A stretch of 64,000 nucleotides of DNA from Microcystis aeruginosa FD4 (GCF_009792235.1 NZ_CP046973.1:806001-870000); one strand, 5' to 3'. Shown: positions 25,653-34,622, counted from the stretch's first letter. Notes: a model not told the origin generated them from the letters alone. Program-made: numbers and translations.

Positions 25653-26435
25653 CTAGACAAAAGAGGAACCAGCGGCCGCATCGAGTAACCAATATAATTC
25701 CCCGGCCGGGGGGTGGATGAGACGGGAAGGATAGGAGAAAGAGTCACCATAAGCAGAGAAAATCTCATGTAGAGCGGGGCGTTTACTTTCGCCAGCAGCG
25801 ATAAAGATCACACAACGGGCATGATTGATCAGGGGAACGGTAAAAGTTAAGCGGGGATTGCCGTCTTTCTCGCCGACGGTGATACAGCGATCGCTCACCG
25901 TTAAAGCTGCCGTGTGGGGAAAGAGAGAGGCAGTGTGACCATCATCGCCCATTCCCAATAAAATCAGGTCAAAAACCGGAAAATCGGGAGAATTGACCCC
26001 AAACCATTGGCGGAGATGATCATCGTATTTTTGGGCGGCCAGCTGGGGATCGGGGTCATCCGTGGGCATAGGATGAATATTAGCGGCCGGGATCGGTATG
26101 CGATCGAGCCATGCTAACCGGGCCATGCGTTGATTACTGTCGGGATGATCGGGACTAACGTAGCGTTCATCTCCCCAGAAAACGTGAATTTTTGACCAGT
26201 CGAGGGGTTGAGAGGATAAAGCTTCGTAGAGAGGTTTCGGGGTACTACCGCCGGAAAGAGCGATGGTAAAATAGTCCTGTTGGTCGAGGCTGGTTGTGAT
26301 TTTTTCCAGAACCAGCGCCAGAGATTTTGCGATCAGAGCTTGTTTATCAGCTAAAACTTCCACCAATTTCTGCATGGGTTTTGTTATCAACTCAGGGGGG
26401 CTGTCTTTACTATAGGCTAACCATTGAGGACTCAT
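25653..26435 (-). CDS. pgl: 6-phosphogluconolactonase
   Basis: 260 residues as drawn. The SugB/DevB-type motifs are LSGGSTPKPLYEAL, FWGDERYVSPDHPDSNQRM and LLGMGDDGHTASLFP. The enzyme hydrolyses 6-phosphogluconolactone in the oxidative pentose phosphate pathway, the main dark NADPH source in cyanobacteria. Most relatives start at the residue equivalent to MQKLVEVLADKQ, so the ATG at 26373-26375 (residue 21) may be the true start; neither start has a good ribosome site. The upstream region is rearranged by two MITEs and a short duplication. Confidence 0.93.
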   Translation of the reverse strand: MSPQWLAYSKDSPPELITKPMQKLVEVLADKQALIAKSLALVLEKITTSLDQQDYFTIALSGGSTPKPLYEALSSQPLDWSKIHVFWGDERYVSPDHPDSNQRMARLAWLDRIPIPAANIHPMPTDDPDPQLAAQKYDDHLRQWFGVNSPDFPVFDLILLGMGDDGHTASLFPHTAALTVSDRCITVGEKDGNPRLTFTVPLINHARCVIFIAAGESKRPALHEIFSAYGDSFSYPSRLIHPPAGELYWLLDAAAGSSFV

Positions 26436-26460
26436 CTGAGAGCTTGGGAAAATTTTATTC

Positions 26461-26616
26461 GGCTCTCTTGGACATTGGCTGAAAAATGTTCACGATGTTA
26501 CATTATGGGCGCAAGCGCTGCGCCCCTAGCGCCGCGCTTGGTGTGATTGGTAGGGGCGTATAGCGTACGCCCTTTCTTCGCTCAGATAAGCTTATCACCA
26601 TAACTCCAAGAGAGCC
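26461..26616. mobile_element. MITE family E, 156 bp, with 8-bp target duplication
   Basis: Perfect 12-base inverted ends GGCTCTCTTGGA and TCCAAGAGAGCC. TTTTATTC is duplicated at 26453-26460 and 26617-26624. The centre holds GC-rich hairpins (GGGCGCAAGCGCTGCGCCC, and GGGGCGTATAGCGTACGCCC). Confidence 0.93.
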
Positions 26617-26666
26617 TTTTATTCTTTGACGGCCTCTGTCTTAGGTAAGAGATACGGGGGGAAACC

Positions 26667-26695
26667 TCATCTGAGAGCCTGGAAAAATTTTATTA
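26667..26695. repeat. Second copy of the pgl upstream sequence
   Basis: CTCATCTGAGAGCCTGGAAA and the following AATTTTATT repeat 26431-26459, with two mismatches. Each copy was then hit by a different MITE, and both right flanks resume with ATTCTTTGAC. Confidence 0.85.
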
Positions 26696-26885
26696 GACCT
26701 CCTGCAAAACTAAGTTATCGAGGCGCTATCGGGTCAAAATATCTAAAAGATCAGATAAATTTGACATAATCTTAGGTTTTATGGATAGCAGAGTTGTCTC
26801 TTGTCTTTTTTATCTTCCTGTCTCCGAGTATCCTATCGACCGTCTCCTCGCCTAACGGAAGATTTTTGATTTTTGCGGGAGATCT
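26695..26885. mobile_element. MITE family C
   Basis: About 190 bp with ends AGACCTCCTGCAAAA and TTTTTGCGGGAGATCT. The flanks TATT/TATT (or ATT/ATT) look like a short target duplicate. Related ends are at 61289-61452, plus a solo right end near 19080-19093. Confidence 0.75.
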
Positions 26886-27129
26886 ATTCTTTGACAGGGA
26901 TAAGTTTACCGATACCATATTGAGGTAATATTTCTAGAGTCGATTCTCGAAAGGGGTTGACAAGCAGAACGATTTAACGTAGGGTTTAGCGGGAGGTTAA
27001 ACGAGAGTTAACTAGAAATTGCAGTTTGTCAGAGTTCCTCTGTCGGCAAAATCCTTCCGCGAATCCCCAGCGAGAACTTTTAAACAGACTAATGAATCTA
27101 TTCATTGACATACCATTACAGAAACAGCG

Positions 27130-27921
27130 ATGAACAGCTTTACTTCTTTGTCCCTGAAATTAACGGGATTGGTTTTCATTATTTCCTTCCTTTTGGATGG
27201 GTTTATCCTGCCGCTGCCCTATCGATTCAATCAATCCCAATGGCAGGTAGGGTTCGTCACCACCTTTGTCGATCGAGGAATTGTTCCTCTTCTGGGTATC
27301 GTTCTCGTTTTAATCGCTTACTGGATTGACGCTAACAATAAAGATGTCATTCCTAGAAAATCCCGCTTTGAATTGCGTTGGCCGATCTTTATTTTTTCCA
27401 CACTGTTAGGTTTAGTTTTTCTGTTGATGATTCCTGTTCACATCAATAATATCAACCAGATTAAAAACAACGCTTTGACTCAAATTGAACAGGGTGTTGA
27501 CCAAGGGGAGGGACAAATTCAGGCTTTCTTAGCCCAGTTAAATACGCTATCGCAAAATCCCCAACTATTAGAACAGCAGATCTCTCAGAGAAATCAAGTA
27601 ATTGAAACTGGTCGTTTCCAAGGACAACCGATCAGCACAGAACAGTTACAGACCCTCCGTCAACAAAGAGACCAATTAACTAATTTACGGGATTTATCCA
27701 AAAAACCGAAGGAGTTTAAACAGGGATTAGATGATATCAAAAATCGGCTACAAACTCAGCTGCAAGATCGACAAAAACAGGCGGAAAGTCAAGCTAACTT
27801 GGAGGCTTTGAAACAGTGGTTAAGAATTGGTATTCAAAGTATGTTGCTATCGATTTGCTATAGTTTGATCGGTTGGTTAGGCATTCGAGAACTAGGTAGT
27901 GTGAAAAAACGCACTGCCTAA
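27130..27921 (+). CDS. HpsJ-family membrane protein
   Basis: 263 residues. Two N-terminal hydrophobic helices (about 8-27 and 45-65) and a third near 80-100 precede a long Gln-rich coiled-coil region (about 110-235), with a last helix (SMLLSICYSLIGWLGIREL) near the C-terminus. This layout matches HpsJ-like proteins, which accompany hormogonium-polysaccharide or exosortase-type export in cyanobacteria. The sugar phosphate transferase gene 510 bases downstream agrees with an exopolysaccharide role, though repeats and a terminator separate them. Membrane topology is clear; function is inferred from the family. Confidence 0.7.
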   Translation: MNSFTSLSLKLTGLVFIISFLLDGFILPLPYRFNQSQWQVGFVTTFVDRGIVPLLGIVLVLIAYWIDANNKDVIPRKSRFELRWPIFIFSTLLGLVFLLMIPVHINNINQIKNNALTQIEQGVDQGEGQIQAFLAQLNTLSQNPQLLEQQISQRNQVIETGRFQGQPISTEQLQTLRQQRDQLTNLRDLSKKPKEFKQGLDDIKNRLQTQLQDRQKQAESQANLEALKQWLRIGIQSMLLSICYSLIGWLGIRELGSVKKRTA

Positions 27922-27940
27922 GCAGGGGATTTATCTTAAT

Positions 27941-28020
27941 GATGAAGTATAAAGTTTTCGTTTTCGGGAGCCAAAATTCTCCGAGTCAGGAGACGAGCGC
28001 ACACAAGAGCATACTTCATC
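27941..28020. repeat. Inverted repeat GATGAAGTAT / ATACTTCATC
   Basis: Perfect 10-base arms at 27941-27950 and 28011-28020, with 60 bases between. Probably a short mobile element remnant. Confidence 0.65.
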
Positions 28021-28059
28021 CTTAGGTCAAATCTCTAACTCCTTAAATATTCAGCCACA

Positions 28060-28092
28060 GGGCATCAGCACATGATGCTCTTTTATTTTTTA
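28060..28092 (+). terminator. Terminator after the HpsJ-like gene
   Basis: GGGCATCA and TGATGCTC form a stem around GCACA, followed by TTTTATTTTTTATT. Confidence 0.8.
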
Positions 28093-28102
28093 TTAAGTAT
28101 CT

Positions 28103-28304
28103 AGGGGTTGCTGAAAAAGTTTTTCCTGGGGGTAGGAGTCGGTCGTCAGGGACCGGCTACTGACTTGAAAGAGGGTGTAGGGTGTGGGGTGTAGGGAAGG
28201 AAACCTCTTTCATCTGTGGGGGTGAAAATTTTTTCATCGGGACTGACTCCTGACGACCGGCTACTGACTCCTAACCTCACCAACAAACTTTTTCAGCAAA
28301 CCCT
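28103..28304. mobile_element. MITE family A variant
   Basis: About 202 bp, from AGGGGTTGCTGAAAAAGTTT to AAACTTTTTCAGCAAACCCT. The interior is made of GTAGGGTGTGGGG and CAGGAGTCGG-type repeats. No target duplicate is visible. Confidence 0.75.
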
Positions 28305-28431
28305 AATTAGAGATTTTTCAGTACAAAGGCTCTAAAATGGCCAGTGCCAGTTATTGGCCTGAAGACTTGTTTTTTCAGTCTTGTGGCTTTATCATGGGTA
28401 CTGTGTGGTGTGTGTGATGTGAAGGAGTAAG

Positions 28432-29163
28432 ATGACTGCTAATAGCCAACTTATCTCCGTCAAGGCTCTACAAGCTTTGATGAAGCGAGGGTTCAAACCT
28501 TCGGTCTCCGGTAGACGGCATCAAAAATCTTGGTTAATAGCTTTAGACGGCGATACCTCAAAACGATTATTCGATATCGTTTTCTCCCTATCGGTTCTAA
28601 TTTTCTTTTCGCCGCTTTATTTAATCTTAGCCTTATTGATCGCGATTAGTTCCCCCGGTCCGATCTTCTATGTGCAGAAGCGCGTCGGTCAAAACTTCCA
28701 GCATTTCAACTGTATCAAGTTCCGTACTATGGTAATGGATGCGGATAAGGTATTAGAGAGACTGATGGAAGACTCCCCCCAACTGCGGGCGGAATTCGAG
28801 GATAATTTCAAGCTTAAGGACGATCCCCGCATAACTTGGATTGGCAAATTTCTCCGCTTAACCAGTTTAGACGAGTTTCCCCAATTCTGGAACGTCCTGC
28901 GAGGAGATATGAGCGTCGTCGGTCCGCGGCCTTTAGTTCCCGAAGAATTGCAGAAATATGGCAATCGCATCGACAAAGTTTTAACTATTCGCCCCGGTTT
29001 AACTGGTTTATGGCAAGTTTCTGGACGTAATGACATTCCCTATCCCATGCGCGTGCAGATGGATGTGTATTACGTTAATTCCCGTAACTGGTTAACCGAT
29101 ATCTGGGTAGTCTTCAAAACTATCGGTGTTGTGGTTTTTCCCAAGAATAATGGTGCTTACTAA
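28432..29163 (+). CDS. Polyprenyl-phosphate sugar phosphotransferase (WcaJ/PglC type)
   Basis: 243 residues. After a 45-residue cytosolic leader comes one membrane helix (LFDIVFSLSVLIFFSPLYLILALLIAI, about 46-72), then the catalytic domain with KRVGQ, KFRTM (97-101), LTSLDEFPQFWNVLRGDMS and VGPRP. These are the family motifs of monotopic phosphoglycosyl transferases that move a sugar phosphate from a UDP-sugar to undecaprenyl phosphate, the first step of exopolysaccharide or O-antigen repeat units. It lacks the multi-helix N-terminal part of WcaJ, so it is of the short type. A GAAGGAG ribosome site precedes the ATG. Confidence 0.92.
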   Translation: MTANSQLISVKALQALMKRGFKPSVSGRRHQKSWLIALDGDTSKRLFDIVFSLSVLIFFSPLYLILALLIAISSPGPIFYVQKRVGQNFQHFNCIKFRTMVMDADKVLERLMEDSPQLRAEFEDNFKLKDDPRITWIGKFLRLTSLDEFPQFWNVLRGDMSVVGPRPLVPEELQKYGNRIDKVLTIRPGLTGLWQVSGRNDIPYPMRVQMDVYYVNSRNWLTDIWVVFKTIGVVVFPKNNGAY

Positions 29164-29165
29164 AG

Positions 29166-29203
29166 CAGTGAATAGTAATTAAACATTACTCACTGCTGTT
29201 TCA
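29166..29203 (+). terminator. Terminator-like hairpin after the sugar transferase
   Basis: AGCAGTGAATAGTAAT and ATTACTCACTGCT pair with one two-base bulge. The exit is TGTTTCAATG, only modestly T-rich. Confidence 0.6.
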
Positions 29204-29288
29204 ATGTAATTAATCGCTAGACTGGAGGAGAGAAAGGCAGGACTTGCTTTTTTCTCCTCTTTTTTTGAGAAAGATGATGACAGTAATT

Positions 29289-29349
29289 AGGGTTTGCTGA
29301 AAAAGTTTTTCCTGGGGTGTGGGGTGTTTAGGTTTATTCAGCAAGCCCT
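29289..29349. mobile_element. Short family A derivative
   Basis: About 61 bp: both family A ends (AGGGTTTGCTGAAAAAG and TTTATTCAGCAAGCCCT) with almost no interior. Confidence 0.75.
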
Positions 29350-29424
29350 AAATACAATCGAATCCCTTTCGGATAATTATCCTAGTATGAGAACATGGAT
29401 TGTTCTTAAGGAGCTATCTAAGTC

Positions 29425-30425
29425 ATGACGATCACTACAGAAGATTTGCTGTTATCTTTGCCGCTAGTTAGCAGTGAAGAAATGTTAGCTGAAATAAGTT
29501 TTTTAAAAGTAGATTTAGAAAGACTATTTAGGGTTTGCTGAAAAAGTTTTTCCTGGGGGCAGGGTGTAGGGTGTGGGGTGTGGGGTGTAGGGTTTTACCG
29601 ATTTTGAGGGGGTCAATTACCTAATTTTCAGGGAAAAAGTCCAGGAATTTTTCCCCCGATCACTCCCAGATCCATTACTTTTTGATGGCCAAAAGGTCTA
29701 AAAGTTTTACCCAACAAGGTTTTTAGATTTATTCAGCAAACCCTATTTACTTCCGATCAATCCCTTAATTTACCCAAGGAATATCAAAATGATTATTTAA
29801 AAATTACTGAAGTTATAGAAAAAATTAGAGCAGCTCAAACTCCACCTCAAGCGGAGAATATTTATTCTCTTGAATATCAACCAATAACAAAAAAGTTTCA
29901 AGCTAAGTATTGTGAATTTTTGTCTGCTGATAGCTTAAAAAAATGGACTATAATGATAATTATTTACAGGGTTTTATCGAGTTAATTCGAGTGAAGAAAA
30001 TACTGTTAGATACTTTGTTAAAATCAACAGATAAATCCGCTCAATATAATCGTATTTGCTTCGGTCTTACCATACTCTCAGAGATAATAATAGAAAAATA
30101 TATTGGCTATTTTCCCCACAACTCCCTAGAATCTTTTAAGATGATCGCCAAGGCTTTTTTAAATGATCCTAGCTTGCAACCAGAGAAAACAAGTCAGTTT
30201 AAGCAAGTTTTAATCTCTTTAAAGAATACGGCTAGAGCAATCCTCTGGCAAATACAAGAATAGGAAAATCAAGAAACTGAACCTCTCAATTGGACAGACT
30301 TTTATACCTCGAATAAATCCGATACTGATCAAGTGCAGAAACAAAAAAATCAGCCAGCGATCGCATGGGCAAAATCTCGCTTAGAACAGTTAGAAAATCT
30401 GAGAAAAGTTAAGGGATGGGATTAA
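29425..30425 (+). pseudogene. Unrecognised gene, split by a MITE, frameshifted and with a nonsense codon
   Basis: The ATG at 29425 begins MTITTEDLLLSLPLVSSEEM. Removing the family A element (29530-29744 plus one ATTT) joins DLERLF to TSDQSLNLPKEYQNDYL in frame. At an A7 run (about 29936-29942) the frame must shift to reach MDYNDNYLQGFIELIRVKK, and a TAG after ARAILWQIQE precedes ENQETEPLNWTDFYTS and the end at 30425. The intact protein would be about 260 residues, soluble and helical. I do not recognise its family. A PIN fragment follows directly, so it may have belonged to a PIN-linked operon. Confidence 0.7.
29530..29744. mobile_element. MITE family A, 215 bp, with ATTT duplication
   Basis: From AGGGTTTGCTGAAAAAG to TTTATTCAGCAAACCCT, flanked by ATTT at 29526-29529 and 29745-29748. 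The interior is nearly the same as 20556-20778 and as the reverse of 21875-22090. Confidence 0.93.
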
Positions 30426-30429
30426 AAGA

Positions 30430-30556
30430 GTGATTGTAATTCTGGACTCTAATCAAAGAAAAATATCCCAATCGTCAGGTTATTATTGCCACCAAAAATA
30501 TCAAAGATTTTCAAAACGTTAATCATTGCCCCCTCTGGCAAGATATACATTGTTAA
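30430..30556 (+). pseudogene. PIN-domain toxin remnant with central deletion
   Basis: GTG at 30430 begins VIVILDSN, the usual PIN N-terminus. The sequence then jumps frame to KEKYPNRQVIIATKNIKDFQ and a short tail ending at TAA 30554-30556. The middle of the domain is gone. Confidence 0.65.
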
Positions 30557-30728
30557 AGCGAAATTGCTTGCTTTCATTTTTTTTAATAATAATTATAGAT
30601 CCAAGACAATCTATTTACACCTGAAAAATTCCCCCATAATCTTGAGAAATTTTTGATCAATTGGGACTCGATCGAGGATAATTAGAAAAAGTATTTTGAC
30701 TCATAACCAAATCTAATCAAGAAGCCCA

Positions 30729-31076
30729 GTGACGATTCCCCTGCTAGAGTTGTTTGTATTCGCCACCGTTTTGTGCGGATTTTTAGGAACATTCCTGAAA
30801 AAAAACTTAATCATGAAGATTATCGCCATGGATGTCATGAGTACGGGCGTTATCGCCTACTATGTGGTGATAGCTTCTCGTGACGGTTTATTTACTCCCA
30901 TCCTCGGTACAGTTAAACAGCAAAATTACGCCGATCCTGTACCCCAAGCAGTGATTTTAACAGCGATCGTCATCGGTTTTTCCATTCAGGCGTTAATGCT
31001 GGTGGGAGTAATGAAATTAGCCAAAGATCACCCCACCCTAGACAGTGCTGAGATAGAAAAAAATAACACACCATGA
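30729..31076 (+). CDS. mrpC: Mrp antiporter subunit C (NuoK-like)
   Basis: 115 residues from a GTG start with AAGAAG upstream. Three membrane helices as in NuoK/MrpC, with the conserved GTFLKKNLIMKIIAMDVMSTGVIAYYV segment and PVPQAVILTAIVIGFSIQALML. It is a subunit of the multi-gene Na+(K+)/H+ antiporter complex that exports cations and holds pH. It opens the operon and overlaps mrpD by 4 bases. Confidence 0.88.
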   Translation: MTIPLLELFVFATVLCGFLGTFLKKNLIMKIIAMDVMSTGVIAYYVVIASRDGLFTPILGTVKQQNYADPVPQAVILTAIVIGFSIQALMLVGVMKLAKDHPTLDSAEIEKNNTP

Positions 31077-32509
31077 ATACTTTAACGATCGCTTGGATAA
31101 GTTTACCCTTTTTGATCGGCTTTATCATCTATTTATTGCCGCGATTAGACAAATATCTGGCTCTCGCCACTACTATTATCTCTCTGGCCTATTCTCTCCT
31201 TCTATTTAGCCAATCCTCCCCCATAACCCTCAACCTCCTAGATAATTATGGCGTGAGACTGGTAGCCGATCAGTTAAGTGCCTATTTTATCCTCACTAAT
31301 GCCCTGGTGACGATGGCAGTTATTTTTTATAACTGGGAAAGTAGCAAAACCGCCTTTTTTTACGCCCAAGCTATCATTCTCCACGGTAGCATTAATTCTG
31401 TCTTCGTCTGTGAAGATTTTATTAGCGTTTACGTTGCCCTAGAAGTAATTAGTATTGCCGCTTTTCTGGTGATTGCCTATCCTCGCAGCGATCGCTCTCT
31501 CTGGGTTGCCCTGCGTTATCTGTTTATCAGCAATGTGGCGATGTTATTTTACCTCATTGGCGCAGTTTTGGTCTATAAAGCCAATAATTCCTTTGCTTTT
31601 GCCGGTTTAAAGGGCGCACCTCCCGAAGCCTTGGCTTTAATCTTCATGGGATTATTAGTCAAAGGGGGAATCTTTGTCTCGGGATTATGGCTACCGATGA
31701 CACACTCGGAATCGGAAACCTCCGTTTCGGCGCTGATGTCGGGGGTGGTGGTAAAAGCTGGCATTTTTCCCCTCCTGCGCTGTGCTTTAATCCTAGAGGA
31801 TTTGGATCCCCTAATTCGGCTTTTAGGGGTGCTAACGGCGATTTTTGGCGTATCCTACGCAGTGTTTGAAAAGGATAGCAAGCGGATGTTAGCCTTCCAT
31901 ACTATTTCCCAATTAGGTTTTATTTTAGCCGCCCCGGTAGTCAGTGGTTTTTATGCCCTTACCCACGGTTTAGTTAAATCTTGCCTATTTCTGTTAGCGG
32001 GAGTTTTACCCAGTCGCAATTTTAAAGAATTACAGCAACAATCGATTCCTAATTCCCTCTGGATTGCCCTAGTGGTTGCTAGTTTTTCTATCTCTGGATT
32101 CCCCCTATTATCCGGTTTTGGGGCGAAAGCGTTAACGATGAAAAATTTAGTCCCTTGGCAAAAAATTATGATCAATCTTGTGGCTGTGGGGACGGCGATT
32201 TCCTTTGCTAAATTTATCTTTTTACCCCACGCGGGTGGCGAAAGTAAACAGAAGCTAACTATCGGTTTCTGGATAGCAATAATTCTACTCCTTGCCGCCC
32301 TATTTTTATCCAATGCTGTCTATGTTGAAGCTTATAATCTCCCCAGTATTATCAAAGCTTTAGCCGTCATCGGTGCCGGGTGGTGGTTATATCTGGTAGT
32401 TTTCAAAAAGTTATCCCTAAAATTATCACGAGCTTGGGAACAATTTGATAATATCGTCGGTATGATGAGTATAATGTTAGTTCTATTATTTTGGATGGTA
32501 TTGGCATGA
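31073..32509 (+). CDS. mrpD: Mrp antiporter subunit D (NuoL/M/N-like)
   Basis: 478 residues and about 13-14 helices. The proton-path residues of the antiporter-like family are visible: Glu124 in VALEVISIAAF and Lys197 in GLLVKGGIF, plus HTISQLGFI and THGLVKSCLF. It is the main proton-conducting subunit. It overlaps mrpC at the start (ATGA) and mrpE at the end (ATGA), which indicates coupled translation. Confidence 0.9.
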   Translation: MNTLTIAWISLPFLIGFIIYLLPRLDKYLALATTIISLAYSLLLFSQSSPITLNLLDNYGVRLVADQLSAYFILTNALVTMAVIFYNWESSKTAFFYAQAIILHGSINSVFVCEDFISVYVALEVISIAAFLVIAYPRSDRSLWVALRYLFISNVAMLFYLIGAVLVYKANNSFAFAGLKGAPPEALALIFMGLLVKGGIFVSGLWLPMTHSESETSVSALMSGVVVKAGIFPLLRCALILEDLDPLIRLLGVLTAIFGVSYAVFEKDSKRMLAFHTISQLGFILAAPVVSGFYALTHGLVKSCLFLLAGVLPSRNFKELQQQSIPNSLWIALVVASFSISGFPLLSGFGAKALTMKNLVPWQKIMINLVAVGTAISFAKFIFLPHAGGESKQKLTIGFWIAIILLLAALFLSNAVYVEAYNLPSIIKALAVIGAGWWLYLVVFKKLSLKLSRAWEQFDNIVGMMSIMLVLLFWMVLA

Positions 32510-32889
32510 TTGGACATATAATTCTGCGTTTAACTATGTGGTTTTTGCTCACCGCTAATTTTACCCCTGCTAATATTATGATCGGGGTGGCTATTGCTTT
32601 TCTTTTGCCCCGTAATTTCGCCTCTAGCGAAACTTTAGGCGATTGGTTAAAGGTAATAATTAAAGTTTTTATGGCTATTCCCCAAGCTTATAAAGAAGCG
32701 TTTGAAATTATCTTTCGTCCCCACAAGGAAGAAGAAATTATTTTAGAGAGAATTTCGGGTAAACGTTCACCCAGATTAGCTTTTTGGGATATATTTCTCA
32801 TTACCTTTACCCCGAAAACTATTGTCACCGAATACAAGGAAAATGAGGGTTATGAAGTTCATGTAATTAAACGGAGTCAACAGGGATGA
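32506..32889 (+). CDS. mrpE: Mrp antiporter subunit E
   Basis: 127 residues from the ATG at 32506, overlapping mrpD by 4 bases; this start is preferred to one five codons upstream. It has two N-terminal helices and a cytosolic tail (KEEEIILERISGKRSPRLAFWDIFLITFTPKTIV), as in MnhE/MrpE. A 4-base overlap joins it to mrpF. Confidence 0.85.
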   Translation: MIGHIILRLTMWFLLTANFTPANIMIGVAIAFLLPRNFASSETLGDWLKVIIKVFMAIPQAYKEAFEIIFRPHKEEEIILERISGKRSPRLAFWDIFLITFTPKTIVTEYKENEGYEVHVIKRSQQG

Positions 32890-33137
32890 ATATTGTTCTC
32901 ATTGCCATGATTGTCGCCCTATTAATTCCCCTTTATGAAGTGGCAAAAAATGATGACATCTGGCAAAAAATGGCCGCCTTTGCCAGTGCTTCCAGTAAAT
33001 CATCGATTATTATTCTAGTAGTTTCAGTATGGCGGGATGATTGGATGATTGGAGTGGTTGCAGTGATTATTCTCAGTGTCGGTAATGCCGGTTTTATGTT
33101 ATTAGCACAAATTCTTAAACGACTGAACGAATCATGA
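32886..33137 (+). CDS. mrpF: Mrp antiporter subunit F
   Basis: 83 residues, with three short helices and a loop rich in Ser/Lys. Size and position between E and G match MrpF; the sequence itself is divergent. A 4-base overlap is present on both sides. Confidence 0.8.
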   Translation: MNIVLIAMIVALLIPLYEVAKNDDIWQKMAAFASASSKSSIIILVVSVWRDDWMIGVVAVIILSVGNAGFMLLAQILKRLNES

Positions 33138-33403
33138 TTAACATTTTGAGTTATATCTGTATCGCTATCGGAGTTTTTTTCTGGTTTTGGGGAACGGCGC
33201 ATCTTTTAGACAAGCGCTCGGTATTATATAAATTACACGGTCTATCTGTCGCTGATACATTAGGTTCCATGGCGATTATTTTCGGGCTACTTTTGAAAGT
33301 TCCCCAAAATTGGCCTTTATTATTATTGGCAATAATTTCCTTAGCAATTTGGAACACCATGTTAGGCTACGTTTTAGCTTATACTTCTAGCGAGCGAGAG
33401 TAA
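33134..33403 (+). CDS. mrpG: Mrp antiporter subunit G
   Basis: 89 residues, three helices, with the characteristic LDKRSVLYKLHGLSVADTLGSMAIIFGLLL segment of MnhG/MrpG. It starts inside the last codons of mrpF. Confidence 0.87.
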   Translation: MINILSYICIAIGVFFWFWGTAHLLDKRSVLYKLHGLSVADTLGSMAIIFGLLLKVPQNWPLLLLAIISLAIWNTMLGYVLAYTSSERE

Positions 33404-33411
33404 AATTAAAG

Positions 33412-33954
33412 ATGAATGAAAGTTATCTCTATGTTATTGTTGCCCTCTTGCCTTTAACTGCGGCGATGGTGATGTTACAATCCAATCCCTACCAAGCTCT
33501 AGTAATTCGTGGGGTTTTAGGGGCAATAGCAGCCCTAGTTTATGCTTTATTAGGGGCAGCAGATGTGTCTTTAACCGAAGCTTTAATGGGAACCATGTTA
33601 GCCGTAACTCTCTACGCGGTGGCGATTCGTTCCTCTTTAGTGATGCGTTTAGGAGTAATTGCCGAGGAAACCGATACAGTTTTAGAACAGTTAAAAACTC
33701 AACTACAAACGGTTTTAAGTAAACGTTTTATGCGTTTAGAATTAGTTGCCTACAGTGATAAACAAGCTTTGCAACAGGCACTTATGGATAAGGATGTTCA
33801 TGCCGTCTGTATCCGTCAAAACAACCCGGAAACTATCCCCTACGAAACCACAATTAGATTACCCTATCTCTACGATATTTTTAAAAATGAATTAACGGCA
33901 GCCAACACGATTTTAACCTGTATTGAAACCCCAAAATTAGAGGAGAAACACTAA
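33412..33954 (+). CDS. DUF4040 protein, equivalent of the C-terminal part of MrpA
   Basis: 180 residues. The first 80 form the MbhD/DUF4040 helices (RGVLGAIAALVYALLGAADVSLTEALMGTMLAVTLYAVAI), which in Bacillus are part of the large MrpA. The remaining 100 residues are a soluble domain (LKTQLQTVLSKRFMRLELVAYSDKQALQQALMDKD) not found in typical MrpA. Cyanobacterial mrp operons are known to carry a short mrpA-type gene at this place. It overlaps mrpB by 1 base. Confidence 0.82.
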   Translation: MNESYLYVIVALLPLTAAMVMLQSNPYQALVIRGVLGAIAALVYALLGAADVSLTEALMGTMLAVTLYAVAIRSSLVMRLGVIAEETDTVLEQLKTQLQTVLSKRFMRLELVAYSDKQALQQALMDKDVHAVCIRQNNPETIPYETTIRLPYLYDIFKNELTAANTILTCIETPKLEEKH

Positions 33955-34616
33955 TGAAATGGATTTATACTCTAGCCGCCATTGCCTTCGCTGTCAAAAT
34001 GGTAATTATTCCGAATACTGCTTCCTCTGTATCATCCTTAGAAATTGTTGAATCCCTAGTGCGCGACGGTGGTGTTCCTAATGCGGTTTCGGTGGTTATT
34101 TTTCGTAATCGTCTCTACGATACCATCTATGAAGTGGTTGTTTTTACCATTGCGATTATGGGAGCAAATTTTCTTTTAGCCACCGAAAAACCCGCCAGTA
34201 AAATCCATCAATTTACTGACCAACCTTCAATTATTTTAGCCCGTTTAGGGTCCACAATTGCCGCTTTAGTAGGCATTGAATTAGCTATCCGCGGGCATTT
34301 AAGTCCGGGGGGAGGTTTTGCCGCCGGAGTCGCCGGAGGTACGGCAATTGGTTTAATAGCAATTACCTCGTCTCCCGAATGGATGCAAGCAATTTATCGC
34401 CGTTGGCAAGCGGCAACATGGGAGAAAATTTCCGTCTTAGTTTTTATTGTTTTAGCCGCTATTACTCTCTCAGGATTTGAGTTACCCCACGGGGAATTAG
34501 GTGCGCTATTTAGTGGCGGCATTTTACCGATACTAAACATTTTAGTTGCCGTTAAAGTAGCTTTAGGTTCCTGGGCAGTAATCCTCGTTTTTATCCGTTA
34601 TCGCGGTTTATTGTGA
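33954..34616 (+). CDS. mrpB: Mrp antiporter subunit B
   Basis: 220 residues. The N-terminal half carries the MbhE-like part (LRDTIYEVVVFTIAIMGANFLL-type helix). The C-terminal half has the MnhB signature LSPGGGFAAGVAGGTAIGLI and ELPHGELGALFSGGILPILN. It is last in the operon; a family B MITE begins a few bases after its stop codon. Confidence 0.88.
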   Translation: MKWIYTLAAIAFAVKMVIIPNTASSVSSLEIVESLVRDGGVPNAVSVVIFRNRLYDTIYEVVVFTIAIMGANFLLATEKPASKIHQFTDQPSIILARLGSTIAALVGIELAIRGHLSPGGGFAAGVAGGTAIGLIAITSSPEWMQAIYRRWQAATWEKISVLVFIVLAAITLSGFELPHGELGALFSGGILPILNILVAVKVALGSWAVILVFIRYRGLL

Positions 34617-34622
34617 GAGGTT

